This document shows, piece by piece, positions 21,351 through 29,898 of a stretch of DNA of 64,000 nucleotides. The number at the start of each line of letters is the position of its first letter. The first letter of the stretch is position 1. The translations under genes and the position numbers were made by a program. Source of the stretch: Silanimonas sp. (GTDB lineage Bacteria; Pseudomonadota; Gammaproteobacteria; Xanthomonadales; Xanthomonadaceae); the NCBI GenBank assembly GCA_026005095.1, contig BPKK01000009.1, positions 23,452 through 87,451 on the forward strand, read 5' to 3'. The notes under the pieces are model-generated. The model was not told the DNA's origin, made no database searches, and saw only the letters and a list, made by a program, of their open reading frames with translations.

Positions 21351-21912
21351 AGTCCATCTCCAGAGTCGGGGGCAGTCTTGGCGAAGCAGTAATGGCAACC
21401 CACCACACCCAGGGCGTATCTCCTCCCGCATGTAACGCAACAAGCCTCGGCAACAACTCACCCGGGATCTCGGCTACTGGCCAGCGTTGGTGACATCTGC
21501 CGTTTTGGTCACAGTAAGAGAAACGCGCTTCCACGAGCCCAGAGGCGATGACGACGGTAGCGTTTTCTTCTTCCACATACTCGAGCTGCTGCCCCGCTCC
21601 TGACTCGAGCAGACGCCATGCCACTTTGGCGCCTGCAGCCGATTGCAGAGCATTCGCACTCATGAATGAGAAGCCGCTTTCGTCGCCAGTGAACTGCCCA
21701 AGACCACCTTCGGCATCGGCCAAAGCCGCCGAAACCGACTCACGAAACCACTGTTCGTGCAGGACGGCGAGACGTCCTCCCACCTCATGGCTGAGCAATC
21801 GCGAGCGGATACCAAGGACATGCACCAAGGCCTGGGTCAACACGGCCATGATCATGGTAACAATCACCAAGGTGACCAGCGCCTCGAGGAGACTGAAGCC
21901 CTGCGACTTCAT
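21325..21912 (-). CDS. gspJ: Type II secretion minor pseudopilin GspJ/XpsJ
   Basis: The 195-residue pseudopilin has a short leader MKSQG followed by FSLLEALVTLVIVTM, with Phe at +1 and Glu at +5 of the mature protein. An in-frame ATG ten codons earlier is rejected because the chosen ATG forms an ATGA overlap with the gspI stop. GspJ is a tip subunit of the pseudopilus. The family is divergent outside the N-terminal helix, so naming relies partly on its place between gspI and gspK. Confidence 0.87.
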   Translation of the reverse strand: MKSQGFSLLEALVTLVIVTMIMAVLTQALVHVLGIRSRLLSHEVGGRLAVLHEQWFRESVSAALADAEGGLGQFTGDESGFSFMSANALQSAAGAKVAWRLLESGAGQQLEYVEEENATVVIASGLVEARFSYCDQNGRCHQRWPVAEIPGELLPRLVALHAGGDTPWVWWVAITASPRLPPTLEMDFDQLPNSP

Positions 21913-22325
21913 ATCGCGCTCGGAAACCGGACCTGTCGCCACCCCGCCTTGCGGATCACGAAACGGCGCTCGATACGGCCTTCATGCTCAAGCTGAACAT
22001 CAACGAGAAAGAGGGCAACCTCGTAATACCCAGGCTGCAAGTAGTCGGTAAGCACATCACGCGCTGGAAAAAGGACCTGACTACCCCATGAGATTCGATA
22101 GTCACCGAGAGTTTCCTCTCCTTGTGGACGCTCGGCTGGATTGAGATTCTCAAGAAATGCAAGGGCATTGCGAGTCGCCACGTCGAGTTTGGCCGCTTCC
22201 TCGATGCGCTGAACAGAGCGAATCACGCCATTCAGAGCGGAAAACAGGGCCACAGCCCCTGCTGCCAGAATGGCCAGAGCAACGATGGCTTCGAGTAGCG
22301 TGAAGCCGAAAGACCTAAGGTGCAT
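21909..22325 (-). CDS. gspI: Type II secretion minor pseudopilin GspI/XpsI
   Basis: The 138-residue pseudopilin has leader MHLRSFG and mature start FTLLEAIVALAILAAGAVAL, with Glu at +5. The chosen start is preceded by GGGGGCGGG and overlaps the end of gspH by 11 bp. Longer in-frame reading upstream lies inside gspH and adds an implausible Pro/Arg-rich stretch. It forms the tip complex with GspJ and GspK. Confidence 0.87.
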   Translation of the reverse strand: MHLRSFGFTLLEAIVALAILAAGAVALFSALNGVIRSVQRIEEAAKLDVATRNALAFLENLNPAERPQGEETLGDYRISWGSQVLFPARDVLTDYLQPGYYEVALFLVDVQLEHEGRIERRFVIRKAGWRQVRFPSAI

Positions 22326-22713
22326 CCCGCCCCCACGATACCCGGCAATCGGGAGAAAGAACCTCAAACCCCATCCTCTCGCCGGGACCGCGCGCCTCGA
22401 GACGGGCGCCGGAACACCAGCCATTGATGCCAACGTACAGGGGGGTGAGGGGATACACCTGCCACCCCTCGGGCCACGCGCTTCCAGCGGGTGCGGATAC
22501 CGCCGCACCAGGACTCCAGACAATTGCCCGCCCCTCGCTACGGGCAATCACTGGCATCGCTAGAATCAACCGTTGTATGGCATCGCGCTGCCCAGCCGCA
22601 CGCACCCGATCGACAGTACGAAACAGAGAAGGAGCGACCAAACCAGCCGCCAGTCCTAGAATGGCCAGCACGACCAGCATCTCGAGAAGGCTGAAGCCGC
22701 GCATCTCGTCCAT
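22315..22713 (-). CDS. gspH: Type II secretion minor pseudopilin GspH/XpsH
   Basis: The 132-residue pseudopilin has leader MDEMRG and mature start FSLLEMLVVLAILGLAAGL, with Glu at +5. The remainder is a small beta-rich domain with two Cys (WCSGARLE, SPDCRVSW). It starts at TGATG overlapping the gspG stop. GspH sits below the tip complex and links it to the GspG shaft. Confidence 0.87.
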   Translation of the reverse strand: MDEMRGFSLLEMLVVLAILGLAAGLVAPSLFRTVDRVRAAGQRDAIQRLILAMPVIARSEGRAIVWSPGAAVSAPAGSAWPEGWQVYPLTPLYVGINGWCSGARLEARGPGERMGFEVLSPDCRVSWGRDAP

Positions 22714-23159
22714 CAGTCAGCAGGCGGCAGAATACCGATGTCGGCGTTATTTCCTTCGCCACCTGGAGCCCGATCAGCCCCCAGCGAGTACAGAGCGAAA
22801 GCGTGACCATCTCGGCCCGGCACACTGTAACGGTAGGGGCTGTCCCAAGGATCAAGGGGGACCGGCTCATCGAGATAGGGGCCACGCCAGCGCTCGGCCG
22901 ACCGCATATCGGTCGGACGCGTATAGAGCACACCAAGCCCCTCATCGGCCGTCGGTAGGCGCCCCATATCAAGCCTGAACGTCTCGACCGCACTGCGAAG
23001 CATCTTGATTTGCGTCTCTGCCACGCGCACCTGAGAACCTTCGAGTTGAGTAAACAGCCGAGGGCCAACGAGGCTGGCGATCAGGCCGATGATCACGAGC
23101 ACGACAAGAATCTCAAGGAGAGTAAATCCGCTGATGAAACGGCGCATCCCAGGGCTCAT
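22713..23159 (-). CDS. gspG: Type II secretion major pseudopilin GspG/XpsG
   Basis: The 148-residue major pseudopilin has leader MSPGMRRFISG and mature start FTLLEILVVLVIIGLIASLV. The C-terminal half has the highly conserved family pattern GRLPTADEGLGVL, DPWDSPYRYSVPG and SLGADRAPGGEGNNADIG, which includes the calcium-loop region. The ATG at 23159 makes an ATGA overlap with gspF. A second ATG four codons in is possible. GspG polymerises into the piston-like pseudopilus. Confidence 0.93.
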   Translation of the reverse strand: MSPGMRRFISGFTLLEILVVLVIIGLIASLVGPRLFTQLEGSQVRVAETQIKMLRSAVETFRLDMGRLPTADEGLGVLYTRPTDMRSAERWRGPYLDEPVPLDPWDSPYRYSVPGRDGHAFALYSLGADRAPGGEGNNADIGILPPAD

Positions 23160-24355
23160 AAAGGCAGATCGTTGATACTGGAAATAGCAAGTATGACGGC
23201 GGTTACTAACAGACCGATAGCGCCACCGATGAGGATGATCGCTGCAGGCTCGATCAGCTTCAGGACACGCTGCATGCGCTCCCTGCCGCTGGACTGATAA
23301 AGCCGAGCCAGAGCCAGCAGTAGCTTCGGCAGTTCGCCGGAAGCCTCGCCTACCGCGACCAAATCGTACCCTCCGGGATTGAGCGCACGATGCTCGCGCA
23401 ATGCAAGGGAGAGCGGTGCTCCGCCACGCACTGCACGAGTCACCTGCCCCAATCGCGCACGCAGAAAGGAGAGGCCAATCGAAGCTTCCGCCAGGCCAAG
23501 AGCACGAGTGAGTTCGACACGGTTGGAAAGTAGGGTCCCCAGAGTACCTGCCCACCGCCCCACCTCAGCCTCAAGTAACCATGGGCCGACCAGTGGAGTG
23601 CGCGACAATATTTCCAGCAAAGACTGGCGGATGTCTGCGCGCCGCAACAGGGCCACAGCAGCCGAAAGCAATGCCAAAAAGATCATGAAAAGTGCGCCGA
23701 GATGCTCAGAGAGCCAGACGCCACTGCCAATCACCCATCGAGATAAATCCGGCAGCTGCTCAGTGCGTTGAGAAAGCAGGTTGCCAAATCGCGGAACGAC
23801 CCATAGGAATACCACGGCGATAGCAGCAAACCCTGAGGCGACCAGTATCAATGGATATACCAGTGCAGAGCGAAACTCCGAACGAAGGCGAAGATCGTAC
23901 TCGTATTGCCGAACACCATCATCCAGTGCTGTTGCCAGCTGGCCGGTGAGCTCACTCGCTTCGACCAGTTGTTGCATATAGGCTGGCAGTTCCAGACCAC
24001 TGTTTGCGAATGCAGTAGCGAAACTATCACCACGACGAACTGCTTTGGCCATATCGGCAAACGCTGCAATGATCCGCGGGTGGTGTCCTGAGTGCGCGAT
24101 AGAGTCCAATGCCGTGGCGAGGCTTACTCCAGAATCGATAAGAGTGGCGAATTCCTGGAGCACCAACTGCAACTCCCGGGCAGTGGGTGGAAGCCGATCA
24201 CGCCAAAACACGCCGGCCTGGTGCTCCTCTCGCAGCCTTAGCGGAAGCAACCCGCGGCGCAGCACCTCACGCTCCGCTGCCCGCCGATCTGCAGCCTCTA
24301 GCAGCCCTGAGACTTCCTGTCCGCGGGCGTCGATTGCCCGATAACGGAAGTTCAC
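23156..24355 (-). CDS. gspF: Type II secretion inner-membrane platform protein GspF/XpsF
   Basis: The 399-residue polytopic protein has two cytoplasmic GspF domains (about residues 70-190 and 270-390) separated and followed by transmembrane helices (around 165-195, 215-240 and 370-395). Conserved segments include LQEFATLIDSGVSLATAL, GDSFATAF and LVAVGEASGELPKLL. It is the central membrane component on which GspE acts to assemble the pseudopilus. It overlaps gspE and gspG by ATGA. Confidence 0.93.
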   Translation of the reverse strand: MNFRYRAIDARGQEVSGLLEAADRRAAEREVLRRGLLPLRLREEHQAGVFWRDRLPPTARELQLVLQEFATLIDSGVSLATALDSIAHSGHHPRIIAAFADMAKAVRRGDSFATAFANSGLELPAYMQQLVEASELTGQLATALDDGVRQYEYDLRLRSEFRSALVYPLILVASGFAAIAVVFLWVVPRFGNLLSQRTEQLPDLSRWVIGSGVWLSEHLGALFMIFLALLSAAVALLRRADIRQSLLEILSRTPLVGPWLLEAEVGRWAGTLGTLLSNRVELTRALGLAEASIGLSFLRARLGQVTRAVRGGAPLSLALREHRALNPGGYDLVAVGEASGELPKLLLALARLYQSSGRERMQRVLKLIEPAAIILIGGAIGLLVTAVILAISSINDLPL

Positions 24356-26097
24356 GGGACTTCACCGATTTCATCAACCGCATCCAATGCGGCCCCCGTG
24401 ATACGGACGACCTCATCGACGGTAGTCAGCCCCCGCATCGCCTTGAGCAACCCATCTTCACGCAGCGTCCTCGACCCGATCGCGGTGGCATGCCGCCGCA
24501 TCTCCCCAGTGCTCGCACGACGCATGATCATGGTTTGCATCGCGGCATCGACATCGACCAGCTCGTAAATACCCAAACGCCCACGATAGCCAGTGCCCTG
24601 GCATGCAGGACAGCCCACCGCGCACCGCCATCGCGGCACTTCAGCAGGAGCGATTCGTGCCGCAGCCAAAACGATCTCAGGATGCACTTCGCAAGGGACC
24701 GAGCAATGCGGGCAGAGCTTCCTTACCAGACGCTGCGCTTGTACGGCACGCACACTGGTAGCAACCAGAAATGGTTCAATCCCCATATCGAGCAGTCGCG
24801 CGAAGGCACTGACCGCATCGTTGGTATGCAACGTTGAAAACACCAGATGCCCCGTCAGGGCAGCCTGAATTGCAATCTCAGCGGTTTCACGATCACGAAT
24901 TTCCCCAATCATCACCACATCAGGGTCCTGCCGAAGGATCGCGCGCAGGGCTCGGGCAAACGTATACCCAATGTCGGCATTCGCCTGAATCTGAGTGACC
25001 CCAGGCAATTGATACTCAACCGGATCTTCTACGGTGATGATTTTTTCTTGTCGGTGATTGATACTCTCCAGGGTGGCGTATAGCGTGGTGCTCTTTCCCG
25101 ACCCAGTCGGACCAGTCACCAATACGATGCCATGCGGCTCGTTTGCCCAGTGACGGAAACGCGCGAGATCCCCTGGCTCAAAGCCAAGTTTCTCCAGTGA
25201 TAGATCCTCTCGCTCCTTTGGCAGCAAGCGCATGACGATCGACTCGCCGTGCACTCCAGGAACTGCCGAGGCACGAACGTCGACCTCTTTGCCACTAACC
25301 CGAACCGATAAGCGCCCATCTTGAGGAAGCCGACGCTCAGCGATATCCATACCGGATACCAGTTTGATCCGCGATGCAACTGCAGCGAAGCGTGATTGCG
25401 GCAGGGTCAATACCGGCTGCAGGACACCATCGATGCGAAAACGAACGGCAAAATGATCCCGCTCTGGTTCAATATGGATGTCCGAGGCGGCTCGATCCAT
25501 GGCCTGGGCCAACAGGTTGTTAACCAGTTCTATGACCGGAGCGTCTTCAGCCAGCTCACGCAAACGATCGGCATCGTTGTCGGTATCGCTCTCCAGGCGG
25601 TTGGCGCGCTGAAATGCCTCGATTAACCGTTCGACCTCCTGAGCCCGTGCCAGTCGCCACTCCCACGGTTTCGGCAGGTACCGCTCCAGCACCTCCTCCA
25701 GGCTGGCGTCGACGGGGTCACGGGCGACGACCAAGAGCCCACCATCTGCCGAATGCCAGGCCACTACGCCTTGATCAACCCACCAGTCGGTGGCGATATC
25801 GCTGACCACGTCGGCTAGGCGCATGGCAGCAGAATCTGCAGGCCACTCCTCCATCGACAGTGGCGGCACACCAAGCTGCTCGGCCAGCACCGGCATCAAT
25901 GCGTCTTCAGACAGCGCGCCCAAGCGCACCAAGATCTGCCCTAAACGCCCACCTATTTGGGCCTGCACGGCCAGTGCACGCGTCAAGTCCTGGGCTGAGA
26001 TTAGCCCCTGCGCCACCAATCGTTCTCCCAACCTAGCAGGGAGACGAGAGACGTCCGCTCCGGAAGAAGCCGCACTATGAGAGACGAAGGCAGTCAT
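24352..26097 (-). CDS. gspE: Type II secretion ATPase GspE/XpsE
   Basis: The 581-residue secretion ATPase has an N-terminal N1E-type domain (ARLGERLVAQGLISAQDLTRA). The ATPase core contains Walker A GPTGSGKSTT, the Asp box (ITVEDPVEY), Walker B DVVMIGEIRD and the His box STLHTNDA. A tetracysteine zinc motif (CPHC...CPAC) typical of GspE and PilB follows. It powers pseudopilus assembly from the cytoplasmic face through GspL and GspF. It is the first gene of the eleven-gene operon. GAGGCG immediately precedes the ATG at short spacing. Confidence 0.95.
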   Translation of the reverse strand: MTAFVSHSAASSGADVSRLPARLGERLVAQGLISAQDLTRALAVQAQIGGRLGQILVRLGALSEDALMPVLAEQLGVPPLSMEEWPADSAAMRLADVVSDIATDWWVDQGVVAWHSADGGLLVVARDPVDASLEEVLERYLPKPWEWRLARAQEVERLIEAFQRANRLESDTDNDADRLRELAEDAPVIELVNNLLAQAMDRAASDIHIEPERDHFAVRFRIDGVLQPVLTLPQSRFAAVASRIKLVSGMDIAERRLPQDGRLSVRVSGKEVDVRASAVPGVHGESIVMRLLPKEREDLSLEKLGFEPGDLARFRHWANEPHGIVLVTGPTGSGKSTTLYATLESINHRQEKIITVEDPVEYQLPGVTQIQANADIGYTFARALRAILRQDPDVVMIGEIRDRETAEIAIQAALTGHLVFSTLHTNDAVSAFARLLDMGIEPFLVATSVRAVQAQRLVRKLCPHCSVPCEVHPEIVLAAARIAPAEVPRWRCAVGCPACQGTGYRGRLGIYELVDVDAAMQTMIMRRASTGEMRRHATAIGSRTLREDGLLKAMRGLTTVDEVVRITGAALDAVDEIGEVP

Positions 26098-26113
26098 CGC
26101 CTCATTCTAGACG

Positions 26114-26140
26114 CAACGGCCCGCACTGGGCGGGCCGTTG
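26114..26140 (-). terminator. Hairpin terminator-like structure between ydcH-like gene and gspE
   Basis: A perfect 11-bp stem CAACGGCCCGC/GCGGGCCGTTG closes on a 5-nt loop. It lies 21 bp after the stop of the YdcH-like gene and just upstream of gspE. No run of T follows on either strand, so termination would be weak or factor-assisted. It also falls in the 5' region of the xps operon and could act as leader structure there. Confidence 0.55.
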
Positions 26141-26161
26141 CACTCGCCATCGCGCCCGGGG

Positions 26162-26380
26162 TCAATGCCGCGTTCGAGCAAGCATGCGCGTGAGTCGGTC
26201 CTTCGCCAGCAGCTTTTCCTTTTTCATGCGGGCGAGGGTGAAGTCGTCGATCGGGAGCACGCCGAGCTCGGCATCCATCACCTTGCTATTGAGCTGCTGG
26301 TGGTGACGGTAGAGCTGGCGGAACTCGGGATCGGACTTGATCAGCGCCTCGACGTCGGCGGGGGATTGACCTTCGAACAT
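26162..26380 (-). CDS. YdcH-family (DUF465) small cytosolic protein
   Basis: The 72-residue, highly charged helical protein has the family pattern: an acidic first half (MFEGQSPADVEALIKSDPEF), then HHQLNSKVMDAE-like and a basic end (ARMKKEKLLAKDRLTRML). The chosen ATG has AGGAGG 8 nt upstream. A longer start 11 codons earlier would bury this ribosome site. The cellular role of DUF465 proteins is not well defined. The gene has no functional tie to the adjacent secretion operon. Confidence 0.8.
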   Translation of the reverse strand: MFEGQSPADVEALIKSDPEFRQLYRHHQQLNSKVMDAELGVLPIDDFTLARMKKEKLLAKDRLTRMLARTRH

Positions 26381-26535
26381 GGGATGACCTCCTCGACCTG
26401 CCTCGTTGGCCAAGGGGAAGATGCCCCTTGGGCATCCGACGCTACGCCTCCCCCCCGACAGGGGGCAAGCGCGGCGTCGCGGTTCTGCGGCGCTTAACGC
26501 AAGGCCGCGGAGGCCATCACCCGGAACTAACGTTC

Positions 26536-27510
26536 TCAGCGCACGGTGATCTCGACCCGGCGGTTCTTCGCCCGCCCTTCCGCGGTGGCGTTGTCGGCCA
26601 CCGGATCGGCGGCGCCGCGGCCCACGGTGCGGATGGAACCGGTGGCACCCGACTCTTTGAGGATGGCAGCCACCGCCTCGGCCCGGCGCTGCGAGAGCTG
26701 CAGATTGGCCTGGGCCGCCCCCTGGCTATCGGTGTAGCCCACGACCTCGACGCTACGGCTGCCGATCTCACGGGCGAGGCGCCGGAGGCTGGCATTGGCC
26801 TCGGTAGTGAGGGTGGCGCGGCCGCTGGCGAAGGCGCTGCCGGCCAGGGTGTAGACGGTGGCCGGGCCGACCTGGCGCGAGGGCGGCAGCGGGGCATCGG
26901 CGGCCAGGGCCTCGGCTACCAGCTGGCTGGCGAGTTCGGCCTCCTGCCGGGCCAGCTCGGCCTCGCGGGCGCGGGTGGCGGCGAGGCGGCGGGCCTGCTC
27001 GGCATCGGCTTTGGCCTTCTCGGCGAGCGCGAAGGTTTCGGCCCGCGCCATGCGCTCGGCCTCGGCCTCCTCGGCGAGACGGGCGGCCTCTTCCTGCCGG
27101 GCGAGGGCCTGCAGGCGCAGGCGCTCGGCCTCGCGGCGGGCATTCTCGGCCTCGCGCCGGCTGGCCTCGACCATGATCTGGTCGCGTTCGCGGTCGAGCT
27201 CGGCCGATCGCTGCGCCAGGGCATCGGCACGGGCGGCGGCAAACGCGGCACGGACCCGCTGCTCGGCAATGAAGAGCGCGCTGGCGCGCTCGCTGCGCCG
27301 GGCCTCGGCCAGAGCCTGCAGGGCTTGCTGGGCCTTCAGGCGCTCGACCCCGGCAAGGCCGGCGTACTGGGCATCGGTCTCCAGCCGGGCCAGCTCGGCC
27401 TGGAGGCGGGCGAGTTCGGGATCGACACGCTCGGCGGCGGCGAGCGGCAGGCCCTGAGCGAGGGCGAGGGCGGCCGCCAGGGAAGCGGAGCGCGGGAGAC
27501 GGATCGCCAT
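26536..27510 (-). CDS. OmpA-family protein with long Ala/Glu/Arg coiled coil
   Basis: The 324-residue protein starts with a signal peptide (to about residue 26, PLAAAE). A very long charged helix from residue 30 to about 205 follows. A C-terminal OmpA/MotB peptidoglycan-binding domain (VVGYTDSQGAAQANLQLSQRR, KNRRVEITV) completes it. The arrangement resembles DUF4398/OmpA pairs of Xanthomonadales: a lipoprotein partner lies 3 bp upstream, so the two are translated together. It would lie in the periplasm, bound to the cell wall. There is no beta-barrel. The function is unknown beyond an envelope-structure role. Confidence 0.8.
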   Translation of the reverse strand: MAIRLPRSASLAAALALAQGLPLAAAERVDPELARLQAELARLETDAQYAGLAGVERLKAQQALQALAEARRSERASALFIAEQRVRAAFAAARADALAQRSAELDRERDQIMVEASRREAENARREAERLRLQALARQEEAARLAEEAEAERMARAETFALAEKAKADAEQARRLAATRAREAELARQEAELASQLVAEALAADAPLPPSRQVGPATVYTLAGSAFASGRATLTTEANASLRRLAREIGSRSVEVVGYTDSQGAAQANLQLSQRRAEAVAAILKESGATGSIRTVGRGAADPVADNATAEGRAKNRRVEITVR

Positions 27511-27513
27511 GGC

Positions 27514-27879
27514 TCAGCCCCCCTGCACCAGCAGACGGCGGCGCAGTTCGGCATTGCGCACGGCCTTCGACTCGACTTCCTCCTCCAGCGCGGCGCGGCG
27601 CGCCTCGGCGGCGGCATGGGCGGCGGCGGCCTCGGCCTCGCGGGCGGCGACCAGGGCCTCGGCCTGGCGGCCGCGGGCGGAAGCCTCCCGGGCGGTGGCC
27701 AGGCGCAGCCGGGCTTCGGCCAGGGCCTGCTGCGCCGCACCACGCGGCTGACGGGCCTCGGCCTCGCGGATGCCGCGCTCGGCGGCGGCGAGCTCGGCAG
27801 TGGGCGGCGGAACGCTGGCGCAGGCCGCCAGGAGCAGGGCGGCGGCGACGGAGCGGCCGGCGGGGGCGTTGCGAATCAT
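27514..27879 (-). CDS. DUF4398-type lipoprotein
   Basis: The 121-residue product has a signal peptide with lipobox LLAAC at about residues 15-19 (from MIRNAPAG). The mature part is a charged Ala-rich helix pair (ELAAAERGIREAEAR, EARLRLATAREASARG), which is the DUF4398 pattern. It ends 3 bp before the OmpA-family gene on the same strand, so the two form a dicistron. An earlier in-frame start adds 32 residues before the signal peptide and is rejected. Confidence 0.72.
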   Translation of the reverse strand: MIRNAPAGRSVAAALLLAACASVPPPTAELAAAERGIREAEARQPRGAAQQALAEARLRLATAREASARGRQAEALVAAREAEAAAAHAAAEARRAALEEEVESKAVRNAELRRRLLVQGG

Positions 27880-27967
27880 CGGTTCCGGAGTCGCTTTTGG
27901 CGTGGGTTCGGGGCTATTCTCAAAAGCCCGCCCCGCTAAAGCAACGGCCACGAGGAGCCTGCCCCCC

Positions 27968-29098
27968 ATGGACATCGGCTATTTTTTGAAGCTGATGACG
28001 GAGAAGAACGCTTCCGACATGTTCCTCACCACCGGCGCGCCGGTATACATCAAGGTCGAAGGCAAGCTCTACCCGCTCGGCAACACCGGCCTGCCGGCCG
28101 GCATGGTGAAGAAGATCGCCTACTCGCTGATGGACGAGGGGCAGGTGCCGCAGTTCGAGCGCGACCTCGAGTACAACATGGCCATCGCGGTGAAGGACGC
28201 CGGCCGCTTCCGCGTCAACGTGTTCAAGCAGCGCGGCGAGGTGGGCATGGTGATCCGCGCCATCAAGAGCGTGGTGCCCACCCTGGAGCAGCTGCAGCTG
28301 CCGCCGGTGCTCAAGGACATCATCATGGAGCCGCGCGGCCTGGTGCTGGTGGTGGGCTCCACCGGCTCGGGCAAGTCGACCGCGCTGGCCTCGATGATCG
28401 ACTACCGCAACACCAACTCGACGGGCCACATCCTCACCATCGAGGACCCGATCGAGTTCCTGCACACGCACAAGAAGTCGATCGTCAACCAGCGCGAGGT
28501 GGGCCTCGACACCCACGCCTTCCACAACGCGCTGAAGAACGCCATGCGCGAGGCGCCGGACGTGATCCTGATCGGCGAGATCCTCGATTCCGTGACCATG
28601 GAATCGGCCATCGCCTTCGCCGAGACCGGCCACCTCTGCCTTGCCACCCTGCACTCGAACAACGCCGACCAGACGCTGGAGCGCATCCTCAACTTCTTCC
28701 CCGAGGCGGCGCACAAGAACATCCTGATGAACCTGGCCCTGAACCTGAAGGCCGTCATCTCGCTGCGTCTCGTCATCGGCAAGGACGGCAAGCGCCTGCC
28801 GGCCTCGGAGATCCTGATCAACACGCCGATGATCCGCGACCTGATCCGCCGCGGGCAGATCCACGAGATCAAGGAGGCGATGGAAAAGTCGCTGGAAGCC
28901 GGCATGCACACCTTCGACCAGTCGCTGTTCCGGCTGTACAAGGAAGGCCGGATCGACCTCGAGGAGGCCCTGCGCAAGGCCGATTCGCGCGACGGCCTCG
29001 CCCTGCGCATCCGCCTCTCGGAAGGCGCCTCGGCCGAGCACGACCCCTATGCCGATGTCTTCGGCGGCGGCGGGGCGGGGGGCGCCTTCGGCCACTGA
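27968..29098 (+). CDS. pilU: Type IV pilus retraction ATPase PilU
   Basis: The 376-residue PilT/PilU-family ATPase has Walker A GSTGSGKST and the Asp box TIEDPIEF. Walker B reads PDVILIGEILD, and the His box is ATLHSNNADQTLERI. Features such as GHLCLATLHSNNADQTL and the motif around AAHKNILMNLALNL favour PilU over PilT. PilU assists PilT in forceful pilus retraction. No pilT lies next to it in the window. AGGAG lies 11 nt before the ATG. The gene diverges from the DUF4398 lipoprotein and converges on maiA. Confidence 0.9.
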   Translation: MDIGYFLKLMTEKNASDMFLTTGAPVYIKVEGKLYPLGNTGLPAGMVKKIAYSLMDEGQVPQFERDLEYNMAIAVKDAGRFRVNVFKQRGEVGMVIRAIKSVVPTLEQLQLPPVLKDIIMEPRGLVLVVGSTGSGKSTALASMIDYRNTNSTGHILTIEDPIEFLHTHKKSIVNQREVGLDTHAFHNALKNAMREAPDVILIGEILDSVTMESAIAFAETGHLCLATLHSNNADQTLERILNFFPEAAHKNILMNLALNLKAVISLRLVIGKDGKRLPASEILINTPMIRDLIRRGQIHEIKEAMEKSLEAGMHTFDQSLFRLYKEGRIDLEEALRKADSRDGLALRIRLSEGASAEHDPYADVFGGGGAGGAFGH

Positions 29099-29125
29099 GC
29101 CGTAGCGCACGTCAAAGCCTCGAAG

Positions 29126-29156
29126 CCGCGGCCCCACGGCCTTCAGCCGGCCGCGG
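29126..29156. terminator. Hairpin between convergent pilU and maiA
   Basis: CCGCGGCC pairs perfectly with GGCCGCGG across 15 nt. The structure overlaps the last codons of maiA and lies 28 bp past the pilU stop, so it could stop transcription from either side. Neither strand has a U tract, so it may be only a GC-rich palindrome. Confidence 0.4.
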
Positions 29157-29817
29157 CGGGGGCGTCCGGCTGCGCCTCGGGCGCGGCCCGGCGGAAGGCC
29201 TCGAGTTCGAGGCAGCGCGCCTCGATGCGCCGCACCGTGGGGTAGGCGTCGAGATCGAGGCCGAAGCGGCGGGCGTTGTAGAGCTGCGGCACCAGCAGGC
29301 AGTCGGCCAGCCCCGGCTGGTCGCCGTCGCAGAACTCGCCGGTGGAGGGGTTTTCGGCCAGCAGGGCCTCGATGGCGGCAAAGCCCAGCGCCAGCCAGTG
29401 GCGAACCCAGGCCTCGCGCTGCTCCGGCGTGGCCTGGAACTCGCGCTCCAGGTACTGCAGCACGCGCAGATTGCCCAGCGGGTGCATGTCGCAGGCGATG
29501 ACCTGCGCCAGGCCGCGTACCCGTGCCCGCTCACGGGCGGTGGCAGGGAGCAGGGGTTGGTCGGCGAAGGTCTCGTCGAGGTACTCGATGATGGCCATCG
29601 ACTGCCGGATGAGGCGCTGGCCATGCTGCAACGTTGGCACCAGCCCCTGCGGATTCACCGCCCGGTAGTCCGGCGCATGCTGTTCGCCGCCGTCGCGCAC
29701 CAGGTGCACGGGCACCAGCTGGTAGTCGAGGCCCTTGAGATTGAGGGCGATCCGCACGCGGTAGGCCGCGCTGGAACGCCAATAGGAATACAGCCGGAGT
29801 CCGCCGCCGCTGACCAT
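29143..29817 (-). CDS. maiA: Maleylacetoacetate isomerase (GST zeta-type)
   Basis: The 224-residue glutathione-S-transferase-fold enzyme has the zeta-class signature YSYWRSSAAYRVRIALNLKG, the glutathione-binding NPQGLVPTL and QSMAIIEYLDE. The all-helical C-terminal domain contains CDMHPLGNLRVL. It isomerises maleylacetoacetate to fumarylacetoacetate, the third step after 4-hydroxyphenylpyruvate. It is the last gene of the hpd-hmgA-fahA-maiA operon, 81 bp after fahA. Confidence 0.93.
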   Translation of the reverse strand: MVSGGGLRLYSYWRSSAAYRVRIALNLKGLDYQLVPVHLVRDGGEQHAPDYRAVNPQGLVPTLQHGQRLIRQSMAIIEYLDETFADQPLLPATARERARVRGLAQVIACDMHPLGNLRVLQYLEREFQATPEQREAWVRHWLALGFAAIEALLAENPSTGEFCDGDQPGLADCLLVPQLYNARRFGLDLDAYPTVRRIEARCLELEAFRRAAPEAQPDAPAAAG

Positions 29818-29898
29818 GCCTCGCTTCTCCCGGCGGGGCCCGGGGCCACCGCCCCCTTCCCTGCCCCGCCTGCTTCCGCCAAGCCTAGCGCGATACGC

